A DNA stretch of 64,000 nucleotides, from contig OY365815.1 of the NCBI GenBank assembly GCA_959347315.1, forward strand, positions 12,230,038-12,294,037, given 5' to 3'. Positions within the stretch are counted from its first letter, which is position 1, and each line of letters opens with the position of its first letter. The DNA is from Bimastos eiseni. Lineage: Eukaryota; Annelida; Clitellata; Crassiclitellata; Lumbricidae. The position numbers and the translations under genes were made by a program. A model generated the notes under the pieces. It searched no databases and was not told where the DNA came from. It saw only the letters and a program-made list of their open reading frames with translations. This document shows positions 33,501 to 45,872 of the stretch, piece by piece.

Positions 33501-36400
33501 GTTAATTCCAAAAAGATTACCTTAGGAGCGGTGGGTCAAGAAAACCCCTAGATCAAACCTCAGTGGCTTAATGTGTCTTAATACTGCTACGAATCGAAAG
33601 GGGCACCGAAAACACACAGTCGCCCTCTACAATTTAGCTCGTATACCGGTTTTAGGTTCGTACAAATTCTGGTCGAGACAGTCTGGACATGTGAAAATTT
33701 GTCTACCCCCCACCCCCAGTTCAAATTTGACAATTCAAACCCTGTTCAATACTTCCCATCACTGGAAGAAGACAGGTGCATCGTATTGCATGCTGTCTTA
33801 GGCTGACAGTCCTTTCTAAATATTTTTATCATGAAACTACATTTATTTGCTTGACATAAACAGCGAAACACTAGTCATGTTAATCGTTGCCGAGCGTTTA
33901 TTGCACAGAAGCGGCAGTTGTGGACCCTATCACTTGGAATGGGCTTCCTCTGAACCTCTGACTTTTACATAGGAACTCTTTAGCTTCATCTTTATTCTAC
34001 TCGTCTCTTAAATCTGTCCTTTTTGTCTATAAACGTTCATGTTCTTAGCCTCAATTGGCTATAGTTTCTACTCATTAGTATTGCCATCTGTTCCTTGTAG
34101 ACCACCTTGTAGACCATGCAGCTGGAAGCTAACCTATCCTAGCCATTGCTGCAAATCTCATTATCATTCATGATAATGAAAATTGCAGCAGGCATGTTCA
34201 TTCTCAGACATTCACATGTTCAATCCACTTAGCTATCGCCTCGTTGTTGGAACTGTAACCGTGACAATTCTGTACATTACATTACAATAGATAGCCTTGG
34301 ACAATATATATAGAGATCATTATTATACATTAGGTTTAGCTGAACATTCACTAATTCTGACAGAATAGGTTCTGTCAGTCACTCGTGTAGGCTCTAGCAG
34401 TTGCAGTCAGCCCTCATTGCTAGAGTGGTCAATAGTTGATCCTTGAGTGGTCAGTAACTAGCCAATCAAAGTAGTCTGTTCTAGGATAGGCCAGTTTCCT
34501 CTTTGGCTGAGGAAACTCACTTATATGCTAGAGCACTGTTAGGAATGGGGCAGTCTGACTTCCGAAGAACTCTAACTATCTTGTCAGGCTCGTCAACTCG
34601 TATCATCTTAGGGTTTGGACATTATCATCTCACCCATACTCACATTAGTAAGTACATGTAACAGTTATGTATTAGTCACAATCATTATATATATATTATT
34701 ATTAGTACCTCTTCTTCTCTGTATTTAATAAAGATAGTTTGTATCTGAACTGTCATGTGTCTACTCTTCATGTGTAGCTAGTTTCCCCTAGCATAATCTA
34801 CTCATCAACATCTAATATAATAGTAGAGCTAGTCTAAGTAGAACCCTAAGCGTTCTTACAGAACTAATGCATCTCTTCTATTTCACAATATGTGTGAAGC
34901 CCACCCTTTCACCTTATTCAACAACCTATGTGGAATGAATCTATCGATGTTTTTAAATTCTGCTTGTTCGTCTAAAATACTTCCGTTTCTTTAATACTAT
35001 GTGCACGCGCGTATACATAAAAAGCACACTTGAAATTCTTGTGGATTACTGTTAGCTTACTTGGGAGCATATATCTTACAGACTGAGTATTTTGTTTGTC
35101 TTCCTCCTGATCCAATAACGTCTTGAAACTGTTATATCCTGCCACACTTATATACATTCTCTCCCGAATGAGGCTTCTCTCCTCAAATTACATTTGAGAT
35201 AATCCGGGTCGACAAAATTGCCTCGAACGATCTGATACACCCTCCTTCACTTCGGACATAATTACTCTATCATTTCTCTCCTAACTAAACCTGGGCTAAA
35301 CGGATTTGGTGACGGACTTGTCCTTCTTCACAAATCTAACTGAGGACTTGTTCCAGTTTCTCTTTACATGTTCCATCTCCGAAGTCGCTTGAAAGACTAA
35401 TCGCTAACTTGAATCCAGAAATCAGCGCCTCACTTCTTCAACGACTATATAAATCAATCAATCAATTAATCAATCAATCAATCAATATTGTCTGTCAACC
35501 CTTTTCACTGAAATCTTCTCTGGTTGTCGTCCTTGTTTCTTCTCCTTCCGAACGTATTGCTGCTGATTTCAATGCAATAATAACACTAATACTACTACTA
35601 ATAATAATAAAAATAATAATAATAATAGTATTAATAATAATAATAATATAAATAATAAAAACAATGGTTATATTAATAATAAAAGAAATAATTATAGCCC
35701 ATGTAATGATATTCGCTGACTTAAATATACACACACTGTTTGCAAATTAACTCTGGTGTATGCATGACATGTCTAAGTTCCTGGATTTTCTCTCTGACTT
35801 CTATCTCATGCATCACATCTCCTTCCCAAATCACGACACTTGTCAGCCACGATGAATTGAACGCTGCATCGTGATAAATGCAAGATATAGCTGTTCATCA
35901 CAATATTCCTCTGCCGACAGATTTTCAGTCTTATTGTCTTACAATGCCCCCCCCCCCCCGTCAAGCAATTATATCTGGCGACTTCACTGTGAATTCTATC
36001 ATCTTTCATACTCTAAAATCATCTTCTCCACATGTTTCCGTCTTACTCCAGCCAACAATTTCAGTTGATTATTGTAATATTTCCTCAATTCCTGAAAACA
36101 GTGTATGGGCGTATACGTTACACATTCTGGTATGACGCTCTTGTAAGTGAGTGCGTCAATGTTTTAGGACCATTAATCGTACCCATCACCAATATATAAA
36201 TATATATTCTCTCTCTTCATATAAATATAATTATGTATATCTCTTTTTCGTCCACACATTGCTCTATCTGTCATTATCACTGAAGGCAGCAGCTTCCCCT
36301 TCAGTTTCGCTTATGCCATAGTTTACCTCTCTTCTGATGATCAATCAGACTCTCGTCCTATCTGACTCAGAATTCCAGTCGTCTGAGTGATCATCTCTGG
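30561..36400. other. No gene recognised
   Basis: Possibly the upstream intron of the neuroligin gene or intergenic. Contents seen: (TATG)n near 31085-31155, (TA)n near 32725, AT-rich (AATA)n near 35580-35690, a GGCGCTAC tail near 30800 and a hairpin at 34147-34190. Open frames are short and featureless. Confidence 0.5.
34147..34190. other. Hairpin, 21-bp arms
   Basis: Arms 34147-34167 and 34170-34190 pair at 18 of 21 positions with a 2-nt loop. Isolated, with no terminal repeat or target duplication seen. Confidence 0.55.
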
Positions 36401-36407
36401 TTTCAAA

Positions 36408-36540
36408 CAAGCCCGACGAGGTGGGGCGTAAGGGGCAAATGCATACCCAGGAGTCCAGCGATTTCAAGGGGTCCTGAAAGGCAGCTTTTAAAAGATTGCT
36501 TGGAGCCTAGGGGCCCGGAATTTATATCGCCGCCCCGCAG
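36408..36540. mobile_element. Possible short hAT-derived remnant
   Basis: The left edge CAAGCCCGACGAGGTGGGGC resembles the inverted right end of the hAT element at 60622-63926 (TAGGCCCGCCGAGAGGGGGG). The right edge, inverted, resembles its left end (GCGATATAAATTCCGGGCCC against CGACAGAAATTTCGGGCCCC). No target duplication is visible, so borders are uncertain. Confidence 0.4.
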
Positions 36541-37309
36541 TTGCGCAACTATCATCATAATCTCATAATGACATGTGGATCGTCTTAATCGTACTATGTA
36601 CTATATATATTATCATAGAACATAATTGATATAAATATATTAGCATAGAACATGTAGATAAGAATTAGACCTGATGATACGGTAGTGTGGCCACTCAGGT
36701 TCAGCTTACTTTTAATTAATTAATCATTTTTAACTATGAGAAGTTTGATTGCGCTTTTTGTGACGTATAAATAATTAAAACATTTTACAAAATAACTGAG
36801 TTTATAGATTACTGGCTCAAGTGCCCGGGTTGTACTTCAAATGATGTACACAATGAACATTCATTTGTGATCGTGAAACCCCCTATGTTTTGTCTCGGCT
36901 GCTCAAAAGTATTCGTGCAAAAGTTTGGAACAATCGGTGCAGTGGACCAAATGTTTTTGTGGAACATACATGGTTACATACTTTTCTTCTTTATAGATAT
37001 TAGACGAAAATGAGAGTAATTTTAAAAATGAATGTAAACTCACCAAGACATAAAAATTCTTTGGTAGCGTCTTAAAGAGCACTACGAATGCAAACATTAA
37101 TAACGTGCAGGAAACTACGATGACGTTCGAGCCATCTGGTTTTTTAAAGTTATTATAACTTTGAAAATCGCTATTACGACTTTTCAGTGCTAAAGATGGA
37201 CTAAAAATATTCACTATTTTAGACTTTAAAAACTCATCTATAAAAAATAGACATTTTCTCGTTGCGACTTCTAACATGTTTATCAGTTCGCAATCGTTTT
37301 ACTAAATAA

Positions 37310-37600
37310 CTATATTCCTAATCTTGCCATTATTAGTCCGGCGCTTATTGGTTTATATCCCTAAAGAGCGCCACGAGCTTTATTGCTTAGCAAGAATCCG
37401 ACTCCAGTTTCATGTCTCCTCTCATATCCTGACCAAATGAATTTTCCTCCAAGCACCTCCTCTGCTTTCGTCCACCTCTTCTCTGATATCCCGAGAGGAC
37501 CGCACCTGTATCTTCGCATCTCCTCTTGCAACAATTGTAATTTTCCTGACTCCCACAGTGTTCGGACATTCCATTTTCCCACAGATAATGTTGCATATTT
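37310..37600 (-). pseudogene. LINE AP-endonuclease fragment
   Basis: The minus frame gives GKWNVRTLWESGKLQLLQEE, then GISEKRWTKAEEVL, IWSGYERRHETGVGFLLS and NKARGAL. After an in-frame TAG (37361-37363) it continues GYKPISA. This is the N-terminal part of the exonuclease-endonuclease-phosphatase domain of non-LTR elements often annotated as craniofacial development protein 2-like. No reverse transcriptase follows, so the element is truncated. Confidence 0.82.
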
Positions 37601-38334
37601 TGAATTTCCTCAAGGTAGCTGACTTCTCGATCCTACTCCGATAGCTCGATTGGATTCGCGGACCTTGTTTATACGGGCGACGAGTTTGTCTCATTGGATT
37701 TCTTATGTGTTTTTCCATCTGACAGACCCTCCTTGGACATCTTGTTACATACCACTTTTACTTATGGGGGTCTACCACTTGTTTATTTTTAGAACAATTT
37801 GCATTTCCAACGTAAACTTTTTCCGAATCAATTTTTTGCATGGACAGTCTTAAAAAATAGACTAGAAAATTTATTTTCAGATGGCTCGAGTAGTCTATTT
37901 TTGGCACAAAATACGCTATAACGACTTTTGCGCAAAATTACCAGAGGGTTCGGGCGGACCACCGTAGGTAGCTGTGCACCCATCATTAAAATTATTTCAA
38001 TCTAACTTCAATTACAGTCTACACTTATTACCATAATTCTACTTAACTTGAACTGCAGAGTTTGTTCAAAAATCTATTATGGAATTTACTTTTCGGAATT
38101 GTTAGAACTTAGAGCAAAATATTGTTAGGTAATGTTCAATATACATGTAGATGAAAGACATCTTACATTTTTTTCCAAATTGACAAATATTGTTTTTTGG
38201 GCTGCGCGGGGACCCAGACACGTGCCTCGCATGCCAAGGACTTTAAACGGCTCTAGCGTCTCCTGAAATAGTTTTCGTGTTTTACCCAATTCTGTCATGT
38301 GACAGATTCCTCTTATATTTGATAATTAGACATT

Positions 38335-38475
38335 TGTTGAACATTTATATTGCGCCATGTGCTGGCACAACGAATCAGAGACGCTTCCGCACAATCCCAT
38401 GTGATGTTAATTGTTCTTAACTAATATCATTGTGCTCACTCACTAGTTACAAAAGTCCTTTATTGACGTCCATTT
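38335..38475 (-). repeat. Interspersed repeat copy (partial)
   Basis: Contains TTATATTGCGCCATG and GTGATGTTAATTGTTCTTAA in the same order as the copies at 16838 and 26895, more diverged. Confidence 0.4.
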
Positions 38476-38760
38476 GATCCATTTGTACGTTTATAATATC
38501 CAACAGTTCTTTTAGTCGGACACTGCCTCTAATAGAAGACCGCTCTGAAATTATGAATTTTTTAATTGAGAGTGGTCTTACATTGTTCAAACTTGTTTGG
38601 CTTACGATAAACGTCTTCTAACTCCTTCTAAGATCAATCTAATTCCGAATTTAAATTTCTTCTTGCTGCAACCAGTCTAGAACTCCATAAATTTGACTGG
38701 GTTATGTCGGAGTATTTTGATAAACTATTCGTTTTTCTTCGGTATTAATTTCCACGCTGT

Positions 38761-38980
38761 TTGAACAAAATTCTTGTCGGCGCCAGTATTTCCATACCGT
38801 ATTCTTGCCAAATGCAAATCAGTCTACTTTACCTACGTGAGATAGGTAGAACTTTTGCATCCGATAACTTTTGAACAAAATTCTTGTCGGCGCCAGTATT
38901 TCCATACCGTATTCTTGCCAAATGCAAATCAATCTACTTTACCTACGTGAGATAGGTAGAACTTTTGCATCCGATAATTT
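38761..38980. repeat. 110-bp tandem duplication, two copies
   Basis: 38761-38870 and 38871-38980 are nearly identical; I see one interior difference (CAGTCT against CAATCT) and minor change at the end. The unit itself is not otherwise repeated in the window. Confidence 0.93.
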
Positions 38981-39639
38981 TAAAACTGTTTGCTCAACTA
39001 CCCGATGTTCTGGTCGTTAGCTGATTTTGCTACTGGAAATCACTGCTCACTGGCGTTACCGCGAGGTATCTATGCAAAATACAAGACAGAAGTTAAATTG
39101 TCTATGGTCAAAGCCATGACACTAGTTAGTATCAACATATCAGACATTCAGTGGCGTCGTCAGAGCTGCGAGGTTGGAGAGGAAAGGTCGGAGATCTAAG
39201 GGACTCCCGACAGAGTAAACGAGCACTGCATGTAGGCCTACTGGGATCTTGGACAAATCTGTTGATTATTTATTTCAGACTAATTTTTAACAACTAAAAA
39301 AATTGCTATTGCGTGAATGCTACCAATGTGATATATAGTTTTTTTAACAGGGATATGAGCAAAACGATGTGACTTAAAGAGTAATTCATGGATAAGTACT
39401 GAATGTTAATTTTTTACATTCAGTCACATGAAACCCTTCAAATTATTACGATCTTATTCAAATTATTTAAAGTCATTTATTTTAAACAATGATTGCATAG
39501 GTCCAATTCGTAATCGCCTCTCCATCTGTTGAATTGAGTGACGCCTTCAATTCCATCCATCATCGAGGGTGATTGGTTGTAATTAATTGCTTCAGGTTGG
39601 AATTATGGTGTTTCAGACTGAAATCCTCGCTCCTTTCTC

Positions 39640-39790
39640 TATTCTTCAGGATCAGAGCTCCTATTCCTCAGGGCCAGAGCATCTATTCTTCAGGATCAAA
39701 GCCTCTAGTCTTCAGGATCATAGCCTCCATTCTTCAGGATCAGAGCCTCTCTACTAGGCCTTCAGCAACAGATTCTCTATCCTTCAGTAT
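39640..39790. repeat. Minisatellite, about 23-bp unit (TTCAGGATCAGAGCCTC)
   Basis: Six or so variants of TCTTCAGGATCAGAGCCTCTA in direct orientation. Confidence 0.8.
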
Positions 39791-40059
39791 CAGATCCTGA
39801 GCACGCCCCCTAATATGATACGCGCGAATACCTTTCCTGGCGACGCAAATGATCGCACACTCATATTGCACTCATTACATTAGCTGCCAATTGAGGAGGG
39901 AGGGTCTCCAGTGGAAACCCGTCTTATGGCTCACAAAGTACTCAGTTTTAAACGATGCAGAGCGTCTCTATTCCGTGATCACCCATGCATTGCTCCGATA
40001 AATATTGCACTCTATCAATTGACATTAGATCATATTCCTGTGTAGTCCGGGCAAGGAGA

Positions 40060-40182
40060 GCGCTGGGCTCACAATCACTGGGCTCTCCTGGGCTATCAAT
40101 CGCTAGGCTCTCAATCGCTGGGCACTCAATCGCTGGGCTCTCCTGGGCACTCAATCGCCGAGCTCTCAATTGCTAGACTCAC
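40060..40182. repeat. Minisatellite, about 15-bp unit (GGCTCTCAATCGCTG)
   Basis: Direct copies of GGGCTCTCAATCGCT and variants. Inverted related phrases (CAGCGATTGAG) occur at 40551-40590. Confidence 0.8.
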
Positions 40183-41367
40183 GAGCGTTCTTGATTGCTG
40201 ACCCAAGTTAAGGTATTGAATTCTGAGCCTCGTTCAGCCAGTCGCCGATGTCATGCTGGTCTATAGGCCTAAGACTCATCGCCGTTAAACTTGTCTACAT
40301 ATACCGTATCCTAACCTAGATTCTCCTACCTATAATATCTTGGGCTTCGATCTGGTTCATCCAACAGATCATGATTTATGCTTGCGATTTTTCTTGCTCT
40401 GAGGCCACCATCTGATGCCTTGGGATAATTCCTTACAGTCCTACGAAGTTAATCAATTATAATAAACTGCTGAATGAGCTACATAAAGGTCTACATATAA
40501 TCTAAAAACCTAGTCTCAGTACTACTGCGTCGCATAGACGTCTCCATTGGCAGCGATTGAGTCCAGCGATTGAGAGCCCTGCGATTGACTGGATTAGAGG
40601 ACAGAAGAGGCAGATTGATATAATGGGGTAGGTGAGGGGCGAGCTGTATCTCCTCCATAACCCCAAGATTTGTTTTTGAAGAACAATGTAACAAAAATAA
40701 TTTGTTGGTGACGATACCGTCGTGATCTAAGGTTAAGGTTTTGAATGCAATAGTGGTTTTATTCAAAGCGGAAAGTCACCGAATAGATCATGCATACAGT
40801 TGGCCAAGACAAGTTTATGCAACGAATATCAAGTGTGAGACTCTTGCCACCGCAGAATGATTACAGTAAACTGTCGGCAGTCTCTGCCGCAACGGTGTCA
40901 ATGTCGGACGGCTCAGGTTTTCAAAGAAAATAAAATTTCAAAATAATTTTTTTAAACCAGGGGAAGCACGAACCTCTGGGACTCAATGGTAGCGACGCCA
41001 CTGGACGTCTCTACACACCTGCACACATTTAAACATCCGACATAAGATGAAGAGAGACCTTTTCTGATAATGCTTTCTTCAAGACATTTATAGACCTACT
41101 ATAATATTCTTAACACGTTATAATTCTATGGACATACTTTCACAAGCAATCGATTATCTGACTGAGAAGGATCGTTGCAGTTCAAATGCACAACTGAAGA
41201 GAGCTGACATTTATAATTGTAATGAATTCGAGTCATTAATTTAATTCCAATCAAACAGCAATTAAGTAATGAACACAACTTGACGGCTGCGTTTCCTGCC
41301 GCCAGATTCAGGTCCAACTCAATTATAATAGCGCGTTTTCGGGTGCTCTACTACTCGTTTTTAATCG

Positions 41368-41527
41368 TATTATTATTATATTATTATTATTATTATTATT
41401 ATTATATAATTATTATTATTCAGCCCTAAAATTATAATTATTATGTCCATATTATTATAATTATTAGGTCCATTATTATTAGGTCCATTATTATTAGGTC
41501 CATTATTATTATTATTATTATTATTAT
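41368..41527. repeat. (ATT)n / (TTATTAGGTCCA)n microsatellite, left flank of RT element
   Basis: ATT repeats with three copies of a TTATTAGGTCCA variant. On the minus strand this is (TAA)n lying directly after the 3' end of the retroelement coding region. Confidence 0.92.
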
Positions 41528-44429
41528 ACTGACAGTTCTTTAATTGTCGATCCCGGTGGGCTGTTTGAACGTGCCTCTGAATGCTACGGCGTTGAATCTT
41601 TGAGTGCATATGGAGAGACGTTGAAACAAGTGCACGGTCTCCATAGGATCTCCTGATACGGCGGTCATGCGGGGACCCAACTCCGTCAAGAACTCGCGTC
41701 CAGCGCGATTGATGGGTCCCAGTGATTCGAATGCCAAGGGAACGAAGTCATGTGTGGTGGGAAGAGTAGAATACTTGGAACACTTTCGGTCCGCGGCATG
41801 TTCAGACGCACCGCCAGGCACTGCCGAAGACAGGTGGATGTAGGAGGCGGCGCATGTGTGGATAGTTGTTGCATCCCAAGCGATGTACTTAACTCTTGCC
41901 CACAGGATGAGTGTCGCTCCATCCAGTCTATTTCCGTTCCTTCCGATCAAACCTTCTCCACACTGACATTGATGCGGCGCACAGATGTTGAGTCAGAGGC
42001 GAAAGTCCACCGCCACCCTCACGGCCTCATTGCTCAGACCCAACCCGCAAGAGATGACGGGAACAGTCGAGAGCTAATCTCCAGAGTGGGGTGATGTCAT
42101 CGCGCCCAGCCGTGCCCGGCTGAGTGGTTCATTACTGGAAGACAACACTGCAGCTTTGTCGGTGTTAATCAAGGGTCTGTCCCAGACTTTCTGACTGACT
42201 GGTCAAGGCCAATACCTCACCATCCGGGAGTGCTGGTGTGCGGGCCTCAAGGATTTTTTCCTAATGATCGTCGATCCAATCCTCCGAGTCGAGAACGGCG
42301 GCAACGAGCGACCTGGTCGATGCAGCTGAGGCTATATAAGCTGAAGATGCCAGCATCGACACCCGTCTAATTCCTAATCCGCCGTCTATTATCGGAAGTG
42401 TTTCCATTGTATATCGCTGAGCATGCTGTTAAGGATGTTTTCTAATCCAGCTCGCATTTGGTCGTCCATCTTCTCTAGAAGGGGGTGTCCCCAGCAGGGC
42501 GCTGCAGGTAGATCAATTTCGCCGCCCGAAGCATGAGCGTAGCAGCATAAGTGCGGCCTGAGCCTGGAGGCAGGTCAAGTCCTTCAATGCCAATTCCAGA
42601 GAATCGCTATGTTTGAGAAGAACTTCATCCAGCGCTTGTCCCTTGAACAGCGGAGCGCCAAGAAGAATCTGTGAATCACGCTTCATCCTCCGGAAGTCTT
42701 CAAATTCCAACTCCGTTAGTTCGATTTCAGAACAGTATTCACATTTGTTTCTGTTCAGCCGAATGCCATGCGAGTACTCAAGTTCATTGATTGCGGCCAG
42801 ATCCTGCTGCATCTCCTCCTTCCTGCCCCCAAGCGAGATGTCGTCAAGGTAGCCTAGTCTGAACCCGGAACGGAGCGACTGGAGAGTCGACTGTAGCGGC
42901 AGACAAAATAACAGCGGGCCCAACGACTCCCCGTGTTGAGGACCCATCTGGAACTGCACCACAAAGGAACCAAACTGTAGTATGGACTCCGCCGAGTAAG
43001 CTTGATGGATGAATGCGTATAGCTCAGGTATTGTGTCATAAACTGCCCGCAGCATGACATCTCTTCGTAAGGTATTGAATGCATTGGCAAAGTCCAGCTT
43101 CACAAAAACGTGATCCCGCGGCATATCCGTGACGAAGCTTCATGCAGAGTGAACCGCTGCCTCACTGCCGCCCGGTGTTGCAATGCCCACCTGGAGTAGG
43201 CCGAAGAAAGATCCTAGTCTGGTCAAGGCGTATTTGTTTGCGAATTTCTCAGACAGCCGTCGCCAGATGTAGCAAATCATGATTGGTCTGAGACCTTCTG
43301 ATTTCTTTGAAAGGCCGATGAGGTTGCCTCCGAAAAGAAGTTCTCGTATTTCCAGTGGGCACTCACCCCTCAGCAACGCATTGATGAAGACGGTCAACGC
43401 TTGTAGGAGAGTCTCAGCTGATTCTCGGTTGTTGAGCAGGTCGAGTAGGTGCTGGGGTCGCAAACCATCTGGTCCCCCAGATGATCCAGCCGGGAATGAC
43501 CGTATCGCGTCCTCAACCTCTCTTTCCGTGACATGGAAAGGGACGGCTTGCGTCACTTCCGGCAAGTCAGCCAGGTTGGCCACCCAGTTGTCTGTCGGAT
43601 GCCTTTCCTGCATAGCTGCCAAAGAATCGTGTGTCACCTTGACCGGACATTCTTGACTATAGAGGATGCGAGTGGTGGCACGAATGTTGCCCTCTTCAAG
43701 TTTGGCACCAACCGCAGCCAGGCGTAGATCCTTAGCACTGGGGCATCTTGCAATGATATCCTCCTCCTGCTCCGTCTCATCCCTCGTCCGCAGGACTGCT
43801 TGGCTGTCAATGGGTTTCTTGATTACATTGGCCATATTTCGCCTGCGACACGCTCTTGGTGGTTGTGCCAGTATGTTGGAGGCAAACCACATCAACTGAC
43901 GCCAAGCCTCAACTCCAGCTGGGTTGTTATTTATGGAGTGCAGGATATCAGTGAGGGCACGGGAGCAGGCGAAACGGGCTCCTTTGGGGACATGCTTCAG
44001 CAATCTGCCGCCATTCTGCTTAGGGTGTCGGGCAACACTATATGTGACCGCCTCGTCCAATGCTTCTACTCCTGAAGCATCTCCCGTGCGAATGCTCAAC
44101 GAGACCAAATCCCCCCGCTCCTCGTCAGCTAAACCCAAGACTGAACCAACCTCGACTGCCTTTGCATACAGTGCCTGCGCCGAACCATGGCCAAGTGGTG
44201 GCTGCTTCGAACAGGACACGGGCTGTTTCGCGGTCCATGCAGATGAACTGTGCCGTCTTTCAGGTGCAACTGTCTAACTGAAAGGCAGCTACTACATACC
44301 CCGCTCGCCATTTTTGATCCCTGTCCAACGTTCTGTGATTGGCCAGACTGTGATTGAGCGATCTAGGTTGGTTTCTTGTATGGAGACACTATTTAACTGT
44401 GTTGCTTAACTGTGTCGTTGTTGTTGTTG

Positions 44430-44432
<3 letters not shown>
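41528..44432 (-). mobile_element. Degenerate non-LTR retrotransposon with YLDD RT and restriction-like endonuclease, in (TAA)n
   Basis: A minus-strand element of about 2.9 kb. Its order is a CxxC/H/H zinc-finger-like start, reverse transcriptase, a Cys/His segment, a PD-(D/E)xK-like C-terminus, about 15 nt of 3' UTR, and then (TAA)n (41368-41527 on plus reads ATT). The 5' side begins with (CAA)n and is preceded by another (TAA)n array (44433-44512 on plus reads TTA). RLE-type elements such as Dong insert in TAA repeats, so microsatellite on both sides suggests the same targeting. Element borders are inferred from the repeat edges. Confidence 0.75.
41540..44311 (-). pseudogene. Reverse transcriptase / endonuclease ORF, interrupted
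   Basis: The N-terminal frame near 44215-44311 reads CSSC...LHLKDGTVHLHGPRNSPC, a zinc-finger-like start, then a frameshift at about 44213. Frame 43140-44219 covers the RT N-terminus (SSGGPDGLRPQHLLDLL, RPIMICYIWRRL, ATPGGSEAAVHSA) and ends at an in-frame TGA (43140-43142). Directly in frame, 42513-43124 carries the RT palm: FVKLDFANAFNTLRRD (motif A), QHGESLGPLLFCL (motif B) and GYLDDISLGG (catalytic YLDD). After a frameshift near 42520 the pieces RAAKLIYLQRPAG, GLGLSNEAVRVAVDFR and CAPHQCQCGEG follow. The C-terminal frame 41540-41950 has RLDGATL...IAWDAT...AADRKCSKYS, which I read as a restriction-like endonuclease core (D, D, and K in RK-KY). At least two in-frame stops and two frameshifts make it dead. 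Confidence 0.78.

Positions 44433-44512
<80 letters not shown>
44411..44512. repeat. (TTG)n(TTA)n microsatellite, right flank of RT element
   Basis: A short (GTT)n (44416-44432) then about 26 TTA units (44433-44512). On the element's strand the order is (TAA)n then (CAA)n, immediately upstream of its 5' region. Confidence 0.93.
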
Positions 44513-45269
44513 GACATTAATTATTGTACATTGGACAGAAGACCCAGCTTACAAGTTGTATTTTTAGTTGAATCATAGTCAATCACTGCCTAGACCGACT
44601 ATTTTACTGAAATTTGTGTTGCTGGATTTCGTCTCAGCCCCAAGAGGACACACGTCCACATGCCAAATCCAGATTTACTGATAAGGTCACTGCTTTTAAA
44701 AATAAATGGACGCCTTTACTATCGCCATAAGGACAGAAAACTGCAGCAAGGAAACAGTTGAACTCAATGATGTAGGATTCAAATCGTTCGCCCATGGTTT
44801 CTGTTTCGGCAGCGAAAATTCGAATCCCATAAGTTAGATTCGTTGCTATGTCATGCAACAAGTGCGGAAGCGTTGCCCCGTTGTTCTATGTCTGATGTCC
44901 CATTGGGTTACTGCTGCTGTCACGTCGTTTGATTGGTGTTGTATTGTGTTGCTTTGGTTGCTGTTGTCCTGTTGCTTGACTGATTTTGCTCCGTTGTTAG
45001 ATTTCTGTTGTCCCGTTGTTTGCTTGGTGCTGTCTCGTTGTTTTATGGTTGTGCCTCCTCTTCGATCGAAACACACTTTAATCTTAGGATCGTCTGTGTC
45101 GTTGATTGATTCAGTCATGAATAAGTGATCAGCTGGCCTCAGATTAGTTACGTCGCTGATTGGTGCTGTTTTTATGGCGATGATGGAGTGTAAGGTGTTA
45201 TGTGGAAGAAAGACACCTTGGCAAGAGAAGATAGTGCAAAGACAAAGAGGGACACTGAGAGTCTGAGAC

Positions 45270-45409
45270 AGACATAAACAGAGAGAGAGAGAGACAAAGA
45301 GAGAGACAGAGAGAGACAGAGAGAGACAGAGAGAGACAGAGAGAGACAGAGAGAGACAGAGAGAGACAGAGACAGAGAGAGACAGACAGAGACAGACAGA
45401 GACAGACAG

Positions 45410-45442
<33 letters not shown>

Positions 45443-45504
45443 GACAGACAGAGACAGAGAAAGATAGACAGAGAGAGATATATATATAGAAGGAGAGAGA
45501 GAGG

Positions 45505-45537
<33 letters not shown>

Positions 45538-45545
45538 GGAAATGG
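45270..45545. repeat. (GAGAGACA)n purine-rich array
   Basis: Imperfect GAGACA and GAGAGACA repeats, almost free of pyrimidines other than the C of GACA. Confidence 0.93.
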
Positions 45546-45599
45546 AGAGGTAGGGAGATGACGAGGCGAGGGAAACTTAGTTTATATACATATGTAACT

Positions 45600-45872
<273 letters not shown>

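Noticed and set aside
36903..37277. 124-residue minus-strand frame
   Set aside because: No recognised domain, AT-rich. It lies just past the truncated LINE endonuclease fragment but does not continue it.
30190..41367. Searched for the missing 5' neuroligin exon (the E-D-C-L-Y-L-N and G-V-P-Y-A segments)
   Set aside because: No phase-compatible minus-strand match was seen by eye, so it may be outside the window or too diverged to spot.
43279..44281. Several plus-strand frames of 60-125 residues
   Set aside because: Antisense shadows of the retrotransposon reverse-transcriptase frame.
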